64,000 bases of DNA from Multivorans sp965116445 (GTDB lineage: Bacteria; Acidobacteriota; Thermoanaerobaculia; Multivoradales; Multivoraceae). Position 1 is the stretch's first letter; every line of letters starts with the position of its first letter. The notes under the pieces were generated by a model. It was given only the letters and a program-made list of their open reading frames with translations, was not told where the DNA came from and searched no databases. Of this stretch, positions 1 through 9,363 are shown piece after piece. The stretch spans positions 1,860,001 through 1,924,000 of the forward strand of contig OZ220688.1 in the NCBI GenBank assembly GCA_965116445.1, read 5' to 3'. A program made the translations under genes and the position numbers.

Positions 1-25
1 GGAACGGGCTCGCCGCTGCGGATCG

Positions 26-979
26 CTACTCCCAGACGCCCTCGGGGATCGGCTTCGCCTCGACGACTTCCACCGCCACCTTGTCCGGCCCCATGACGAA
101 GAAGCTGCGCAGCCCGAGTTCCGGGCGCCAGGTGATCGGCTCGACGATCTCGGCGCCCGCCGCCTTCAGCCGTTCGAACACCGGTTCGATGTCGCGGTAG
201 GAGAAGGCGAAGTGGTCGATCGCCCGGCCCCGCTGGGGCTGGGTCTTGGGAAGCGGCGCGGTGTCCGGCGGCCACCACGGCGCGACCGGTTCGTAGTCGG
301 GCAGGTTGTAGACGATGAAGTTCACATTGTCCGCGCGAAAGGCGTTCGACCAGGCCCGGTGCTCGTCGTGGAACTCCTCCCACGTTCCGAACTCCGCGCC
401 GTCGCCGACCGGCCGCGGATTACCCTCGGCGCTGCGCCTCGCGGACAGTCCGAAGTGGCGCTCGTACCAGGCCGCCGTCTCGTTCACGTCCGCTGCGAAC
501 AGGTGAACGTGGGCGAACCGGTGGTGCCCCATCGTGTTGACTTCGATCATCTCGCGGTCGGGGCCATTCACGTAGATCACGTGCCCCCGGCCCAGGCGGT
601 AGATCGGCGTGTGGATGTCGATTCCCCGGGACACGAGCCACTTGTACTCGTTCGGCAAGTCGACGCCACCCCAGCCGAAGTGCCAGATGCCGCTCTCCTG
701 GCTGCCGTCCGGCGCCTCGTCCACCTCGTTGAACAGGATGAAGGACCGTTCTGTGAACACGGCGTCCGCCACGCCGCGGAACTCGATCGGCAACGCGCCG
801 AAGGTGCCGCGGTAGAAGTCGATCGACCGCTCGATATCCGTCACGTTCAGGTGGATGTGGTGAAACCGCGCCGTCTCGACCGCCGTGACTGTCTCCTGCG
901 CCGCGAGCGGTCCGGCTGCCGCGAACGCAACGACCGGGCAGATGAGCCGGTTCACCTGGAATCTCCCGCGCCGCGTCAA
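26..979 (-). CDS. Exported two-domain VOC (glyoxalase/dioxygenase-fold) protein
   Basis: A 317-residue protein with two vicinal-oxygen-chelate domains, at about residues 38-150 and 153-310. Each carries the family's His near the first strand (HHIH at 40-43; HVH at 158-160) and a late Glu (E146, E304), which would form a metal site. Residues 1-28 look like a signal peptide ending ...LAAQ, so it is probably periplasmic. The start is TTG, sharing a TTGA overlap with the stop of the upstream VOC gene, and a GGGAGGAG ribosome site lies just upstream. The substrate cannot be read from the sequence; VOC proteins include glyoxalases, epimerases and extradiol dioxygenases. The coupling suggests the two VOC proteins act together. 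Confidence 0.85.
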   Translation of the reverse strand: MTRRGRFQVNRLICPVVAFAAAGPLAAQETVTAVETARFHHIHLNVTDIERSIDFYRGTFGALPIEFRGVADAVFTERSFILFNEVDEAPDGSQESGIWHFGWGGVDLPNEYKWLVSRGIDIHTPIYRLGRGHVIYVNGPDREMIEVNTMGHHRFAHVHLFAADVNETAAWYERHFGLSARRSAEGNPRPVGDGAEFGTWEEFHDEHRAWSNAFRADNVNFIVYNLPDYEPVAPWWPPDTAPLPKTQPQRGRAIDHFAFSYRDIEPVFERLKAAGAEIVEPITWRPELGLRSFFVMGPDKVAVEVVEAKPIPEGVWE

Positions 980-1878
980 GGCGCTCCTCCCTCAAGAAGT
1001 TCGACGACTTCGATCTTCGTGCCGTTCGGCCCTTCGATGAAGGCGATCCGGTGCCCGTCATCCAGCACCCGCGGCTCTTCGACGAACTTCACGCCGTCCG
1101 CGCGCAACCGCGCCAGCCACGGATCGTACTCCGTCGCATGCCAGCCGATGTGATCGACCACCGTGCCGTCCGTGCCGCTGCGGTCGCCCGGTACCTGGTT
1201 CACGATCAGCCAGGTCTCGTCGCCGCGGTTGTCGTAGAGGATCGAATGGAGCGGCGGAAGTCCCTTGAAGGGAACGACCTCGCCGCCGAACTGCTTCGCG
1301 TACCAGGCCGCGGTCGCCACGGCGTCGCCCGAGAACACGTGAACGTGGTGCAGCCCCGGCGCGCCGCCATGGTCCATGTCGTCGATCACCTCGATCCGCG
1401 TGCCCCACGGGTCTTCACAGAAGCCGAACGTGAACCCGGCCGCCTCGACGTGCCGCGCGGCGCCGACGACCTTGCCGCCCGCCGCCTCGCACTGCTCCAG
1501 CGTCGCCGCGACGTCGGGAACCGAGAAGCCGATGTGGTCGAGCGAGGTCGAGCCGCTGCCGCTGGTCGGTTCGCCTTCCCTGACCTTCAGGATGTCGTTG
1601 CCGTAGAAGACGGCGTCGAACGGGCCACTCTTGCCGAGCTCTCCGCCGAAGAGCTCCTGGTACCAGGTCGCCGCCGCCATCGTGTCGGGCGCGATCAGGT
1701 GGACGTGATCGAAATCCTCCGCGGCGAGAGGCTGCGCGAGGATCACGCCAAGCGCCGCCGAAGAGACGAACGCTCGAACGAAACCGGGGCGGCCGCGTGC
1801 TTCGCAAACGGTAATTCGGAGGCTGCGACACATGCGGCTGGCGATGTTCATACTGGCAGCGTACCAGCCAGACTTCAC
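976..1878 (-). CDS. Exported two-domain VOC protein, first gene of the pair
   Basis: A protein of about 300 residues with two VOC domains: FDHVHL near residue 56 opens the first and LHHVHVF near 178 the second. A hydrophobic stretch ending ...QPLAAED near residue 54 looks like a signal peptide, so the protein is probably exported. The GTG at 1878 is the longest start; an ATG nine codons in (1851) is an alternative, and neither has a clear ribosome site. Its stop overlaps the next gene by four bases. Homology between the two genes suggests tandem duplication. The substrate is unknown. Confidence 0.8.
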   Translation of the reverse strand: MKSGWYAASMNIASRMCRSLRITVCEARGRPGFVRAFVSSAALGVILAQPLAAEDFDHVHLIAPDTMAAATWYQELFGGELGKSGPFDAVFYGNDILKVREGEPTSGSGSTSLDHIGFSVPDVAATLEQCEAAGGKVVGAARHVEAAGFTFGFCEDPWGTRIEVIDDMDHGGAPGLHHVHVFSGDAVATAAWYAKQFGGEVVPFKGLPPLHSILYDNRGDETWLIVNQVPGDRSGTDGTVVDHIGWHATEYDPWLARLRADGVKFVEEPRVLDDGHRIAFIEGPNGTKIEVVELLEGGAP

Positions 1879-1908
1879 ACCGGATGCCGGCGGGAACCCG
1901 ATGCAGCC

Positions 1909-2760
1909 TCAGGAAACGGCCCGCACCGGCGCCGCCCGCAGCGCCACCGAGCGACAGGCGCCGAACAGGGCCGGCACGAACAGGTCCGGGCGATCCGCGC
2001 AGGCGTAGTGGTCCGCGTCCACCCGACAGAGTTCCGCGCCCGGGATCCCCGCCGCGAGCGCGGCCTGGTGCTCCGCGGGCACGTGCTCGTCGCGCTCCGT
2101 CAGGACGACCGAGGCCGGCACGTCGACCTCCCCCAGCCAACCGCTGGAATCGAACCGGGCGAGCGCGGCGCCCGCTTCGATTACGGAAGCCGCCCGGGCC
2201 GGGCCGAGCTGTTCCTGGAGCACGCTCCGCAGGTTCGGATCCTCGACCCGTTCGAGCATCCGGTCGCCCATGCTGGCCCACACGGAGCGCGGCGCGGCTC
2301 GCGCCACCAGCGACAGGAGCGGCCCGAGCGTCGAGGCCGCCTGCCTGGCCTTCGGCCCGGCGAAGCGGAAGCTCGTCGCGCAGAGCACGAGGCCGGAGGT
2401 CCGGTCGGGGTGGCGCCGCCAGAACAACTGCGCCAGGGCGCCGCCCATCGAGTAGCCCACCGGGATCACCCGCTCGACGCCCAGCCGGTCGACCAGCGCC
2501 GCCGCGTCGTCCGCGCAGTCCTCCAGCCTCAAGGCGCCGATCTGCCGGATGCCGCGGCCATGACCCCGGTGATCGAGAGCAATGACCCGGAAGCCGCGGC
2601 AGAGCGCCCTGAAGCTCGTCGCCCAGTTCAACAGCGCGGTGGCGGCCAGACCATGCAGCAAGAGCAGGACCGGCGCGTCCCCCGGGCCCGCCAGGTCGTA
2701 CGCCCAGGTCGCACCCCGACCCGGCAGATCGATCCGGCGGCCCGCTCCGGGAGAGTCCAC
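1909..2760 (-). CDS. Alpha/beta-fold hydrolase
   Basis: A 283-residue alpha/beta hydrolase. It has the oxyanion-hole motif LLHGLA, a DHRGHG loop, the nucleophile elbow GYSMGG with catalytic Ser, an acid in the LTERDEH region and a late His in DADHYAC. I place the start at the GTG at 2760, not 27 codons upstream: the GTG is preceded by GAGGAGG at good spacing, directly after the stop of the SIS gene. It lies ten bases behind the SIS gene, so the two are probably co-transcribed. The sequence gives no substrate; the family includes esterases, peroxidases and C-C hydrolases. Confidence 0.82.
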   Translation of the reverse strand: MDSPGAGRRIDLPGRGATWAYDLAGPGDAPVLLLLHGLAATALLNWATSFRALCRGFRVIALDHRGHGRGIRQIGALRLEDCADDAAALVDRLGVERVIPVGYSMGGALAQLFWRRHPDRTSGLVLCATSFRFAGPKARQAASTLGPLLSLVARAAPRSVWASMGDRMLERVEDPNLRSVLQEQLGPARAASVIEAGAALARFDSSGWLGEVDVPASVVLTERDEHVPAEHQAALAAGIPGAELCRVDADHYACADRPDLFVPALFGACRSVALRAAPVRAVS

Positions 2761-2770
2761 GGCGTCCTCC

Positions 2771-3376
2771 TCAGGCGTACCGGCCGAGCGCCTGCGTACG
2801 GGCGTACACGTCGTCGACGACCCAGTGAAACAGGCACACATGGAGGCTCTCGACCATCGCCATGTCGTCCAGGTCGACGCGAACGCCGTCCTGCTGAAGC
2901 TCCCTCAGCCGACCGCCGTCGAAGCCGGTCACGCCGAACGTGCCCAGGCCATGGCGGTTCGCCCAGTCCACCGCGGCGAGCACGTTCGGGCTATTGCCCG
3001 AGCCGCTGAAGGCGACGAGCGCATCGCCGGCGACGGCCGCGCTCCGCAACTGCTGGACGAAGACCTGCTCGTAGTCCAGATCGTTCGCGACCGCCGTGAT
3101 CCAGGGCACGTTGTCCGTCAAGCTGACGACCCGCAGCCGCTTGTGTGATTCGTCCCGCAGGCGGTCCGCCGCGACCGTGCCCTTGCCCAGATCGACGCTC
3201 AGGTGGCTCGCCGCCGCTGCCGAACCGCCATTCCCGATCAGGTAGAGCGTGCTCCCCCGGGTCCAGACGTCGAACACGAAGTGCGCCCAACGCTCGACCG
3301 CCGCCGCGTCGATTCTCTCCAGTTCGACGCGAAGACGGTCGAGGTAGGCGGAGGCGTCGAGGGTCCTGCCGAGCAT
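2771..3376 (-). CDS. SIS-domain sugar-phosphate isomerase/binding protein (GmhA-like)
   Basis: A 201-residue single SIS domain. It shows the sugar-phosphate binding signatures IGNGGSAAAASH near residues 47-58 and FSGSGNSPNV near 122-131, and the length is typical of sedoheptulose-7-phosphate isomerase (GmhA) and DiaA-like proteins. The Asn-Gly-Gly-Ser loop and the following His support GmhA-type phosphosugar binding. No heptose biosynthesis genes are nearby; the partner is the downstream hydrolase. An isomerase role is therefore plausible but not shown, and a regulatory sugar-phosphate sensor is possible. Confidence 0.75.
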   Translation of the reverse strand: MLGRTLDASAYLDRLRVELERIDAAAVERWAHFVFDVWTRGSTLYLIGNGGSAAAASHLSVDLGKGTVAADRLRDESHKRLRVVSLTDNVPWITAVANDLDYEQVFVQQLRSAAVAGDALVAFSGSGNSPNVLAAVDWANRHGLGTFGVTGFDGGRLRELQQDGVRVDLDDMAMVESLHVCLFHWVVDDVYARTQALGRYA

Positions 3377-3413
3377 CGAGGCATCGTAACGGAGAGGATG
3401 GCAGGCGGCTCGG

Positions 3414-4091
3414 TCAGTACGGCTCGCGCGTCACGCGGTCCGCCGGCACACGGCAGATCCGGCCCATCCGGTGGACGCCGGCCTGGGGATGGGTCCAGTG
3501 CAGTTCGTCGCCCTCCATCCAACGCTTGACGCGGATCCAGGGAATCCCGTAGCCGTCCATCTCCAGCACCCCGTCCCGATAGCGGGTCCGGTTGCGAATC
3601 CGCATGCAGCGCGGATTCACGTCGTTGACGCCGCCCTGGAGCGTGCCGTCCGCGCGCATGTCGTGGATCACGCCGACAGTCGTCACGACCACCCGGTCGC
3701 CGCACTGCTCGACCCGTTCGAGGTGGCCGCTGTTGTCATCCAGCCACAGACCGCGGAGGTCGGGCGCCCCGGCCGGCAACGGCTCGGTGCAGGCGGCCAG
3801 GACCGGCTGCGGCCACTCCGTCCAGCCGGCGCATCCCGGGGTGTAGGCGACCGGGATCTCGTCGGCGGTGAGGCCCGACCCGTCGAGCACCGGCAGGTCG
3901 CAGTGGTCGACCTCGCCGCCGCCTCCGGTCAGCAAGCGCGCCTCCGTCGTATCGGGCGGACGCGGAGCGGAGCGCAGGTACACCCTGGCAGCCGCGACCG
4001 CCGCTCCGGCAAGTGCGATGGCTGCCACGAGCGCGATCAGCCCGCGCCGCAGCAAGCGGCGACGCCGCAACCTGTGGCGGTGGACGGCCAC
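3414..4091 (-). CDS. Membrane-anchored protein of unknown function
   Basis: I do not recognise this 225-residue protein. An Arg/His-rich N-terminus (about 16 residues) is followed by one hydrophobic helix at about residues 17-38, which fits a signal anchor with the rest outside the cytoplasm. The C-terminal 180 residues carry six cysteines (including VDHCDLP, PGCAGW, AACTEP, EQCGD, PRCMR and RICRV) that could form disulfides. The start is GTG at 4091, six bases after the stop of the dehalogenase gene, which suggests co-transcription. Confidence 0.55.
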   Translation of the reverse strand: MAVHRHRLRRRRLLRRGLIALVAAIALAGAAVAAARVYLRSAPRPPDTTEARLLTGGGGEVDHCDLPVLDGSGLTADEIPVAYTPGCAGWTEWPQPVLAACTEPLPAGAPDLRGLWLDDNSGHLERVEQCGDRVVVTTVGVIHDMRADGTLQGGVNDVNPRCMRIRNRTRYRDGVLEMDGYGIPWIRVKRWMEGDELHWTHPQAGVHRMGRICRVPADRVTREPY

Positions 4092-4097
4092 CGCGTC

Positions 4098-5123
4098 CTA
4101 CCCGCCCACCGGCGTCTGTTCGATGAAGTCGGCGACGATCGTGGCCAGTTCCCGGCCGCGCCCCTCCTGGAGGAAGTGACCGCCGCCCCGAATCGTCCGG
4201 TGGGGCTGGCCCTTGGCTCCGGGAATCCTCGACTCGAAGGGCTTCCGGGCGCCGCCCGTCACCGGATCGTTGTCCGAGAAGGCGCACAGAAAGGGCTTCG
4301 TCCACTGCGAGAACACCTTCCAGGCCTCGATCTGCGCCGGCACCGAGGGGTCGTTCGGCAGCATCGGCACGCGGCTCGGCATGGCCCGGATCCCGGCCTT
4401 GAAGGACGGGTCCGGGAAGGGCGCGTCGTAGGCCGCGATCTCTTCGGGCGTCAGGGTCACGCCGTCGGCCATGCCACCGAGCATCATCCCGACCGGCATG
4501 TCCTCGGTCTCCCAGGTCCACTTCTGCCAGTACGCGAACTTCACTGCCGGATCCGTTCCCATCTGCGAGATCTGCTGCTGCATCTCCATCATCGTCGGCG
4601 TCGGCGCCTCCGCCCGGAACGTCTCGATCTTCTTGACGGTCTCCTCGGAGACTTTCATCGGCAGCGGCAGGCCGGTGTTCGCCGCGACGATGCGGTCGAA
4701 CCGCGCCGGATCGTGAGCCGCCATCCGCAGCCCGATCAGTCCTCCCCAGTCCTGGCCCACCAGGGTCGCGTGCTCGACGCCGTTGCTGCGCGACCAGGCG
4801 CTCAGCCAGTCGACCTGACGCTGGTACGTGTAGTCATCGCGCTCGGTCGGCTTGTCGGAGCGGCCGTAGCCGACGAGATCCGGCGCCATGACGCGCATCC
4901 CCCGCTCCGCCAGCACCGGGATCATCCGCCGGTAGAGGAAGCTCCAGGTCGGCTGGCCGTGCATCAGGAGGACGATCGGACCGTCCGCCGGTCCTGCCTC
5001 CACGTGATGGATCCGTAACCCCTCCCCTTCGCCGTCGCCTCTCGGCACGACCGTGTAGTGCGGCTCGTAGTCGAAGTCGGGAAGGTTGGCGAAGCGTTCG
5101 TCGGGTGTGCGAAGGACTTTCAT
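4098..5123 (-). CDS. Haloalkane dehalogenase-like alpha/beta hydrolase
   Basis: A 341-residue alpha/beta hydrolase of the haloalkane dehalogenase subfamily. The oxyanion motif is MHGQPTW, and the nucleophile elbow is GQDWGG, with Asp where esterases have Ser; dehalogenases and epoxide hydrolases both use Asp. The cap-domain segment and the late GGGHFLQE catalytic-His motif follow. DhlA/DhmA-type enzymes hydrolyse a C-halogen bond to an alcohol and halide in the cytoplasm. The ATG at 5123 (MKVLRTP) is preferred over an 87-codon upstream extension of low-complexity Arg/Ser. It is divergent from the carboxylase. An epoxide hydrolase is the main alternative. Confidence 0.78.
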   Translation of the reverse strand: MKVLRTPDERFANLPDFDYEPHYTVVPRGDGEGEGLRIHHVEAGPADGPIVLLMHGQPTWSFLYRRMIPVLAERGMRVMAPDLVGYGRSDKPTERDDYTYQRQVDWLSAWSRSNGVEHATLVGQDWGGLIGLRMAAHDPARFDRIVAANTGLPLPMKVSEETVKKIETFRAEAPTPTMMEMQQQISQMGTDPAVKFAYWQKWTWETEDMPVGMMLGGMADGVTLTPEEIAAYDAPFPDPSFKAGIRAMPSRVPMLPNDPSVPAQIEAWKVFSQWTKPFLCAFSDNDPVTGGARKPFESRIPGAKGQPHRTIRGGGHFLQEGRGRELATIVADFIEQTPVGG

Positions 5124-5307
5124 GGCGATGGGACTGCTCCGATTGTGGCTGGAAGATCGGGACCGCGGCGGCACTCGCCGCCTGGTCCGATCCAGGAGCC
5201 GGCCGCGGCGAGGAACGCGAGGGGACGCGGAAGCGCGTAGGATAGCCGCCCTTCCGAACAGAGGGTCGGCCCTTCCGGCCCTGGCAGCCCTAAGAGGAAC
5301 GAGGCCG

Positions 5308-8300
5308 ATGAAGTTGCTGATCGCCAACCGCGGCGAGATCGCGGTCCGCATCGCCCGCGCCGCGGCGGAGCTCGACATCCCCACCGTGGCGGTGTACTCC
5401 GAGGACGACGACCAGTCGCTCCATGTCCGCCGGGCGGACGACGCAGCAGCGCTCAGCGGTTCCGGCCCCGCCGCCTACTTGGGCGGCGAGCAACTGCTGC
5501 GGGCCGCAGCCGAGCACGAATGCGACGCGGTCCACCCGGGCTACGGCTTCCTGAGCGAGAACGCCGGCTTCGCCCGCGCCTGCCTCGACGCGGGCGTCCG
5601 TTTCGTCGGCCCGACGCCCGAAGCCCTGGAGCTGTTCGGCGACAAGGTGCGGGCCCGGGCTCTCGCGCAGCAGCAGGGCGTTCCGGTCGTCCCCGGGGTC
5701 TCAGAGCCGGTCACCCTGGACCAGGCGCGCGCCTTCATGGACGACTTGCCCCTGAGCTCCTCGATGCTGATCAAGGCCGTCGGGGGCGGCGGCGGCCGTG
5801 GCATGCGGATCGTGACCTGCGAAGACGAACTCGAGGATGCGTACAGCCGGGCGGTGTCCGAAGCCGGCGCCGCGTTCGGCAACGACGGGGTGTTCGTCGA
5901 GGAACTGCTGACCGCGGTGCGCCACGTGGAGGTCCAGGTTGCCGGCGACGCGAGCGGAACCGTCGTCCACTTCGGCGACCGGGACTGCAGCTTCCAGCGG
6001 CGCCACCAGAAACTGATCGAGATCGCGCCCGCGCCCTGCCTGCCGCCCGCGCTGCGGAAGGCGATCCGTGACGCGGCGCTCGCCCTTGCCTCGGCGGCCG
6101 GCTACCGCAGTCTCGGTACGGTCGAGTTCCTGGTCGAGACCGGAGGCGGCCAGGGCGGCGAGCCGCGGTTCTTCTTCATCGAGGCGAACGCGCGCCTGCA
6201 GGTCGAGCACACGGTGACCGAGGAGGTCTTCGGCGTCGACCTCGTCCACCTCCAGCTCGAACTGGCCCGGGGCCGCCTGCTGGCCGAGCTCGGTTTTGTG
6301 CCGCAGAACGGCACGGAACCGCGCGGCACCGCGGTCCAGGCCCGAGTCAACATGGAGAAGATGGCTGCCGGCGGCGCCGTCTTGCCGACGGGCGGCCTCC
6401 TCACCGCCTTCGAGCCCCCCAGCGGACCCGGACTGCGCACGGACACCTTCGGCTACACCGGCTACCGGACGAATCCCCGTTTCGACTCCCTGCTGGCCAA
6501 GGTCGTGGGCCGCGTGCCGCAGGCGGACCATCGCGCCGCCCTGGCCCGAACCGCCCGCGCCCTCGGCGACTTCCGGATCGAGGGCATCGAAACGAACGCT
6601 CCCTTCCTGCGCGCTCTTCTCGCGCGGGACGAGGCCGAGACCTGGAACGTCCACACCCGCTTCGTCGACGAGCGGCTGGCCGAACTCGTCGAGGCCGCGG
6701 CCGCGTTAGGGAACCCCACCCCCCGCGACGGCGCCGCGGGCCCGGAGCGGGGCCTGGCCGGCGTCAAGGTCGACGCCGTCGACCCGCTCGCCGTGCTGGA
6801 TCACGGCAAGTCGGGCGCACACGCGGTCAGCGCACCGGCCGCGGCGCCCCCTCCGGTCGACCAGGCGCCGGTCCCCGAAGGTCTCACCGCCGTCCGTGCC
6901 CCGATGCAGGGAACCGTCCTCAGCCACGAGGCGGAAGCCGGCCAGGAAGTCGCCCCCGGCCAGATCCTCTTCATCATGGAGGCGATGAAGATGGAGCACG
7001 AGATCCGGTCGGACGTGGGCGGCGTGCTCCGCGACCTCCGGGCCGCCGTCGGCGACGCGGTCTGGGAAGGCCACGTCCTGGCGCTGATCGAGGAGCGAGA
7101 CATCGAGGTCTCGGGTGACGAAGAGGAAGCCGACATCGACCTCGACGCAGTCCGACCCGACCTCGCCGAGGTGCTCGAACGCCACCGGGTGACGCTCGAC
7201 GAGGCCCGGCCCGACGCGGTCAGGAAGCGGCGCAACACGAAACAGCGCACGGCTCGCGAGAACATCGACCAGTTGTGCGACGGGGGCAGCTTCGTGGAGC
7301 ACGGTCAGCTCGTGCTGACTCCGGGCACCGGCCTCGCGAAGGAAGAGGTCATCCGCAAGTTCCCGACGGACGGCATGGTGACCGGGGTCGGTTCGATCAA
7401 CGGCGACCTCTTCCCTGACAATCGGAACCGCTGCGTCGTGATGGCCTACGACTACACCGTACTTGCCGGCACCCAGGGCGCGCTCAACCATCCGAAGACG
7501 GACCGGATGGTCGAGCTGGCCCACCGCTGGAAGCGACCGGTCGTCCTGTTCGCCGAAGGCGGCGGCGGCCGCGCCGGCACCGGCGGCAAGCGCAAGGGCG
7601 GCGCCTCGACGACCAAGGCGGGCCAGGGCCGCAGCGACGAGACCTACCGGCCGCTCGACACGCCCACCTTCACCTCCTTCGCGCGCCTCTCCGGCCTCGT
7701 GCCGATCGTCGGCATCACGTCACGCTTCTGCTTCGCCGGCAACGCGGCGTTGCTCGGCTGCTGCGACGTGATCATCGCCACCGCCGACTCGAGCATCGGC
7801 ATGGGCGGTCCGGCGCTGATCGAGGGCGGCGGTCTGGGCGTGTTCCGGCCGGAGGAAGTCGGTCCGATGGACGTGCAGGTGCCGAACGGCGTCGTCGACA
7901 TCGCGGTCGAGGATGAAGTCGAGGCGGTTTCCGCAGCGCAGCAGTACCTGTCGTACTTCCAGGGCCGCATCGACAACTGGGACTGCCCCGACCAGCGCCT
8001 CCTGCGCCGGATCGTGCCTGAGAACCGCCTGCGCGTGTACGACATCCGGGAAGTGATTCACACGTTGGCCGACACCGGCAGCGTGCTCGAACTGCGGCCC
8101 GAATTCGGCCTCGGCATGGTGACCGCCCTGGTCCGGATCGAAGGGCGGCCAGTGGGCATTCTCGCGAACAACCCGGAGTTCCTCTCCGGCGCGATCGACA
8201 GCGACGGCTCCGACAAGGGCGCTCGCTTCCTGCAGCTCTGCGACGCCTTCGACATTCCCGTCCTCGTGCTCTGCGACACGCCCGGCATGATGGTGGGCCC

Positions 8301-8751
8301 CGAGATCGAGCGCACCGCGCTGGTCCGACACTGCTGCCGGCTGTTCGTCGTCGGCGCGAACATCTCCGTGCCCAGCCTGACGATCGTGCTGCGCAAGGCC
8401 TACGGCCTCGGCGCCCAGGCGATGGCCGGCGGCGACCTGAAGGAGCCGTTCTTCACCGTCGCCTGGCCGACGGCCGAGTTCGGCGGGATGGGCCTCGAAG
8501 GCCAGGTCAAGCTGGGCTTTCGCAACGAGCTCGCGGCCATCGAGGATCCCGAAGGGCGGCGCGCTCGCTACGAGGAACTCGTCGCGGCGGCCTACGAGCG
8601 CGGAAGCGCCCTGACCGCCGGCGCGTCCTTCGCCGTCGACGACGTGATCGACCCCGCCGACTCAAGGCGCTGGATCGCCCGCACCCTGGACTCCGTGCCG
8701 CCGCCCCCGGTTCGCGAGGGCAAGAAGCGCCGCAACATCGACACCTGGTAG
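5308..8751 (+). CDS. Single-chain biotin-dependent acyl-CoA carboxylase (BC-BCCP-CT fusion)
   Basis: A 1147-residue fusion of all carboxylase activities. Residues 1-450 are biotin carboxylase: N-terminal KLLIANRGE, the ATP-grasp glycine loop GGGGGRGMR and a catalytic RLQVEH segment. A biotin carboxyl carrier domain has EAMKMEH with biotinyl-lysine K561. Residues from about 600 to the end are carboxyltransferase with both N and C halves (FAEGGGGR; GMGGPALIEGGG; PTAEFGGMG). The order matches the homo-oligomeric long-chain acyl-CoA carboxylases; acyl chain preference cannot be read. The ATG at 5308 has AGAGGA/GAGG upstream and starts at the conserved first strand, so a 74-codon extension is rejected. 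It is divergent from the dehalogenase gene. Confidence 0.9.
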   Translation: MKLLIANRGEIAVRIARAAAELDIPTVAVYSEDDDQSLHVRRADDAAALSGSGPAAYLGGEQLLRAAAEHECDAVHPGYGFLSENAGFARACLDAGVRFVGPTPEALELFGDKVRARALAQQQGVPVVPGVSEPVTLDQARAFMDDLPLSSSMLIKAVGGGGGRGMRIVTCEDELEDAYSRAVSEAGAAFGNDGVFVEELLTAVRHVEVQVAGDASGTVVHFGDRDCSFQRRHQKLIEIAPAPCLPPALRKAIRDAALALASAAGYRSLGTVEFLVETGGGQGGEPRFFFIEANARLQVEHTVTEEVFGVDLVHLQLELARGRLLAELGFVPQNGTEPRGTAVQARVNMEKMAAGGAVLPTGGLLTAFEPPSGPGLRTDTFGYTGYRTNPRFDSLLAKVVGRVPQADHRAALARTARALGDFRIEGIETNAPFLRALLARDEAETWNVHTRFVDERLAELVEAAAALGNPTPRDGAAGPERGLAGVKVDAVDPLAVLDHGKSGAHAVSAPAAAPPPVDQAPVPEGLTAVRAPMQGTVLSHEAEAGQEVAPGQILFIMEAMKMEHEIRSDVGGVLRDLRAAVGDAVWEGHVLALIEERDIEVSGDEEEADIDLDAVRPDLAEVLERHRVTLDEARPDAVRKRRNTKQRTARENIDQLCDGGSFVEHGQLVLTPGTGLAKEEVIRKFPTDGMVTGVGSINGDLFPDNRNRCVVMAYDYTVLAGTQGALNHPKTDRMVELAHRWKRPVVLFAEGGGGRAGTGGKRKGGASTTKAGQGRSDETYRPLDTPTFTSFARLSGLVPIVGITSRFCFAGNAALLGCCDVIIATADSSIGMGGPALIEGGGLGVFRPEEVGPMDVQVPNGVVDIAVEDEVEAVSAAQQYLSYFQGRIDNWDCPDQRLLRRIVPENRLRVYDIREVIHTLADTGSVLELRPEFGLGMVTALVRIEGRPVGILANNPEFLSGAIDSDGSDKGARFLQLCDAFDIPVLVLCDTPGMMVGPEIERTALVRHCCRLFVVGANISVPSLTIVLRKAYGLGAQAMAGGDLKEPFFTVAWPTAEFGGMGLEGQVKLGFRNELAAIEDPEGRRARYEELVAAAYERGSALTAGASFAVDDVIDPADSRRWIARTLDSVPPPPVREGKKRRNIDTW

Positions 8752-8755
8752 GCCG

Positions 8756-9295
8756 CTACTCGCCGCCGCCCGCGGGCTCGATCACGCCGTACATCAGCCC
8801 CCCGTACGGCCCGTGGTTCCACGTCCCGGCATACCGCTCGTCGTAGAACATCACCCGCGCCCCGAACTGATCGCCCAGGCCGGGAATCTCGAAGTCCGTG
8901 ATGCTGACCATCGGCGTATCGCCAGCCCAGACGATCGGCACGACGACCGGCAACGTGACGTCGACCGTCATGTACACGACGCGGACGTCGAACCGCCAGC
9001 GATCGCCCTCCCCCTCAAGCTTCGACACGCTCGCGATCTCGTAACGCTCCGGGTTCCGGTCCCGGCGAACTCCCTCCACCTCGTCGAGCCCCGGCACGTT
9101 CTCGATCGTGAAGTGGCCAACCATGTCGACGTTCTGCATCGTCTCGGCAAACCTTCGTTCCCGCTCCGAAAGTTCCTCGAGCGGCACCGCGCGGCCAACG
9201 CCGGTCGCGTGGACCAGCCAGCCAGCACCGTAGCCGAGACCAAGCAGACCGAGAGCGGCGATCGCCGCGCATACCCAGAGAACCGACTTCTTCAT
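8756..9295 (-). CDS. Membrane-anchored/exported protein of unknown function
   Basis: A 179-residue protein that I cannot assign. Residues 1-32 form a lysine-led hydrophobic signal anchor (MKKSVLW...). A helical stretch (ELSERERRFAE) and a beta-rich region ending in a Gly/Tyr-rich segment (HGPYGGLMYG) follow. It converges on the carboxylase gene with only four bases between stops and is divergent from the secreted propeller gene, with 68 bases between starts. No catalytic motif is visible. Confidence 0.55.
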   Translation of the reverse strand: MKKSVLWVCAAIAALGLLGLGYGAGWLVHATGVGRAVPLEELSERERRFAETMQNVDMVGHFTIENVPGLDEVEGVRRDRNPERYEIASVSKLEGEGDRWRFDVRVVYMTVDVTLPVVVPIVWAGDTPMVSITDFEIPGLGDQFGARVMFYDERYAGTWNHGPYGGLMYGVIEPAGGGE

Positions 9296-9363
9296 GGCTA
9301 CCTCCTGTTCAGGACGCGAGGTTACCGCGAGCCGCGTCCGGCGGGGCTACAATCGCCCGGTCC

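Noticed and set aside
5086..5307. N-terminal extension of the carboxylase
   Set aside because: The conserved biotin carboxylase start and the ribosome site are at 5308.
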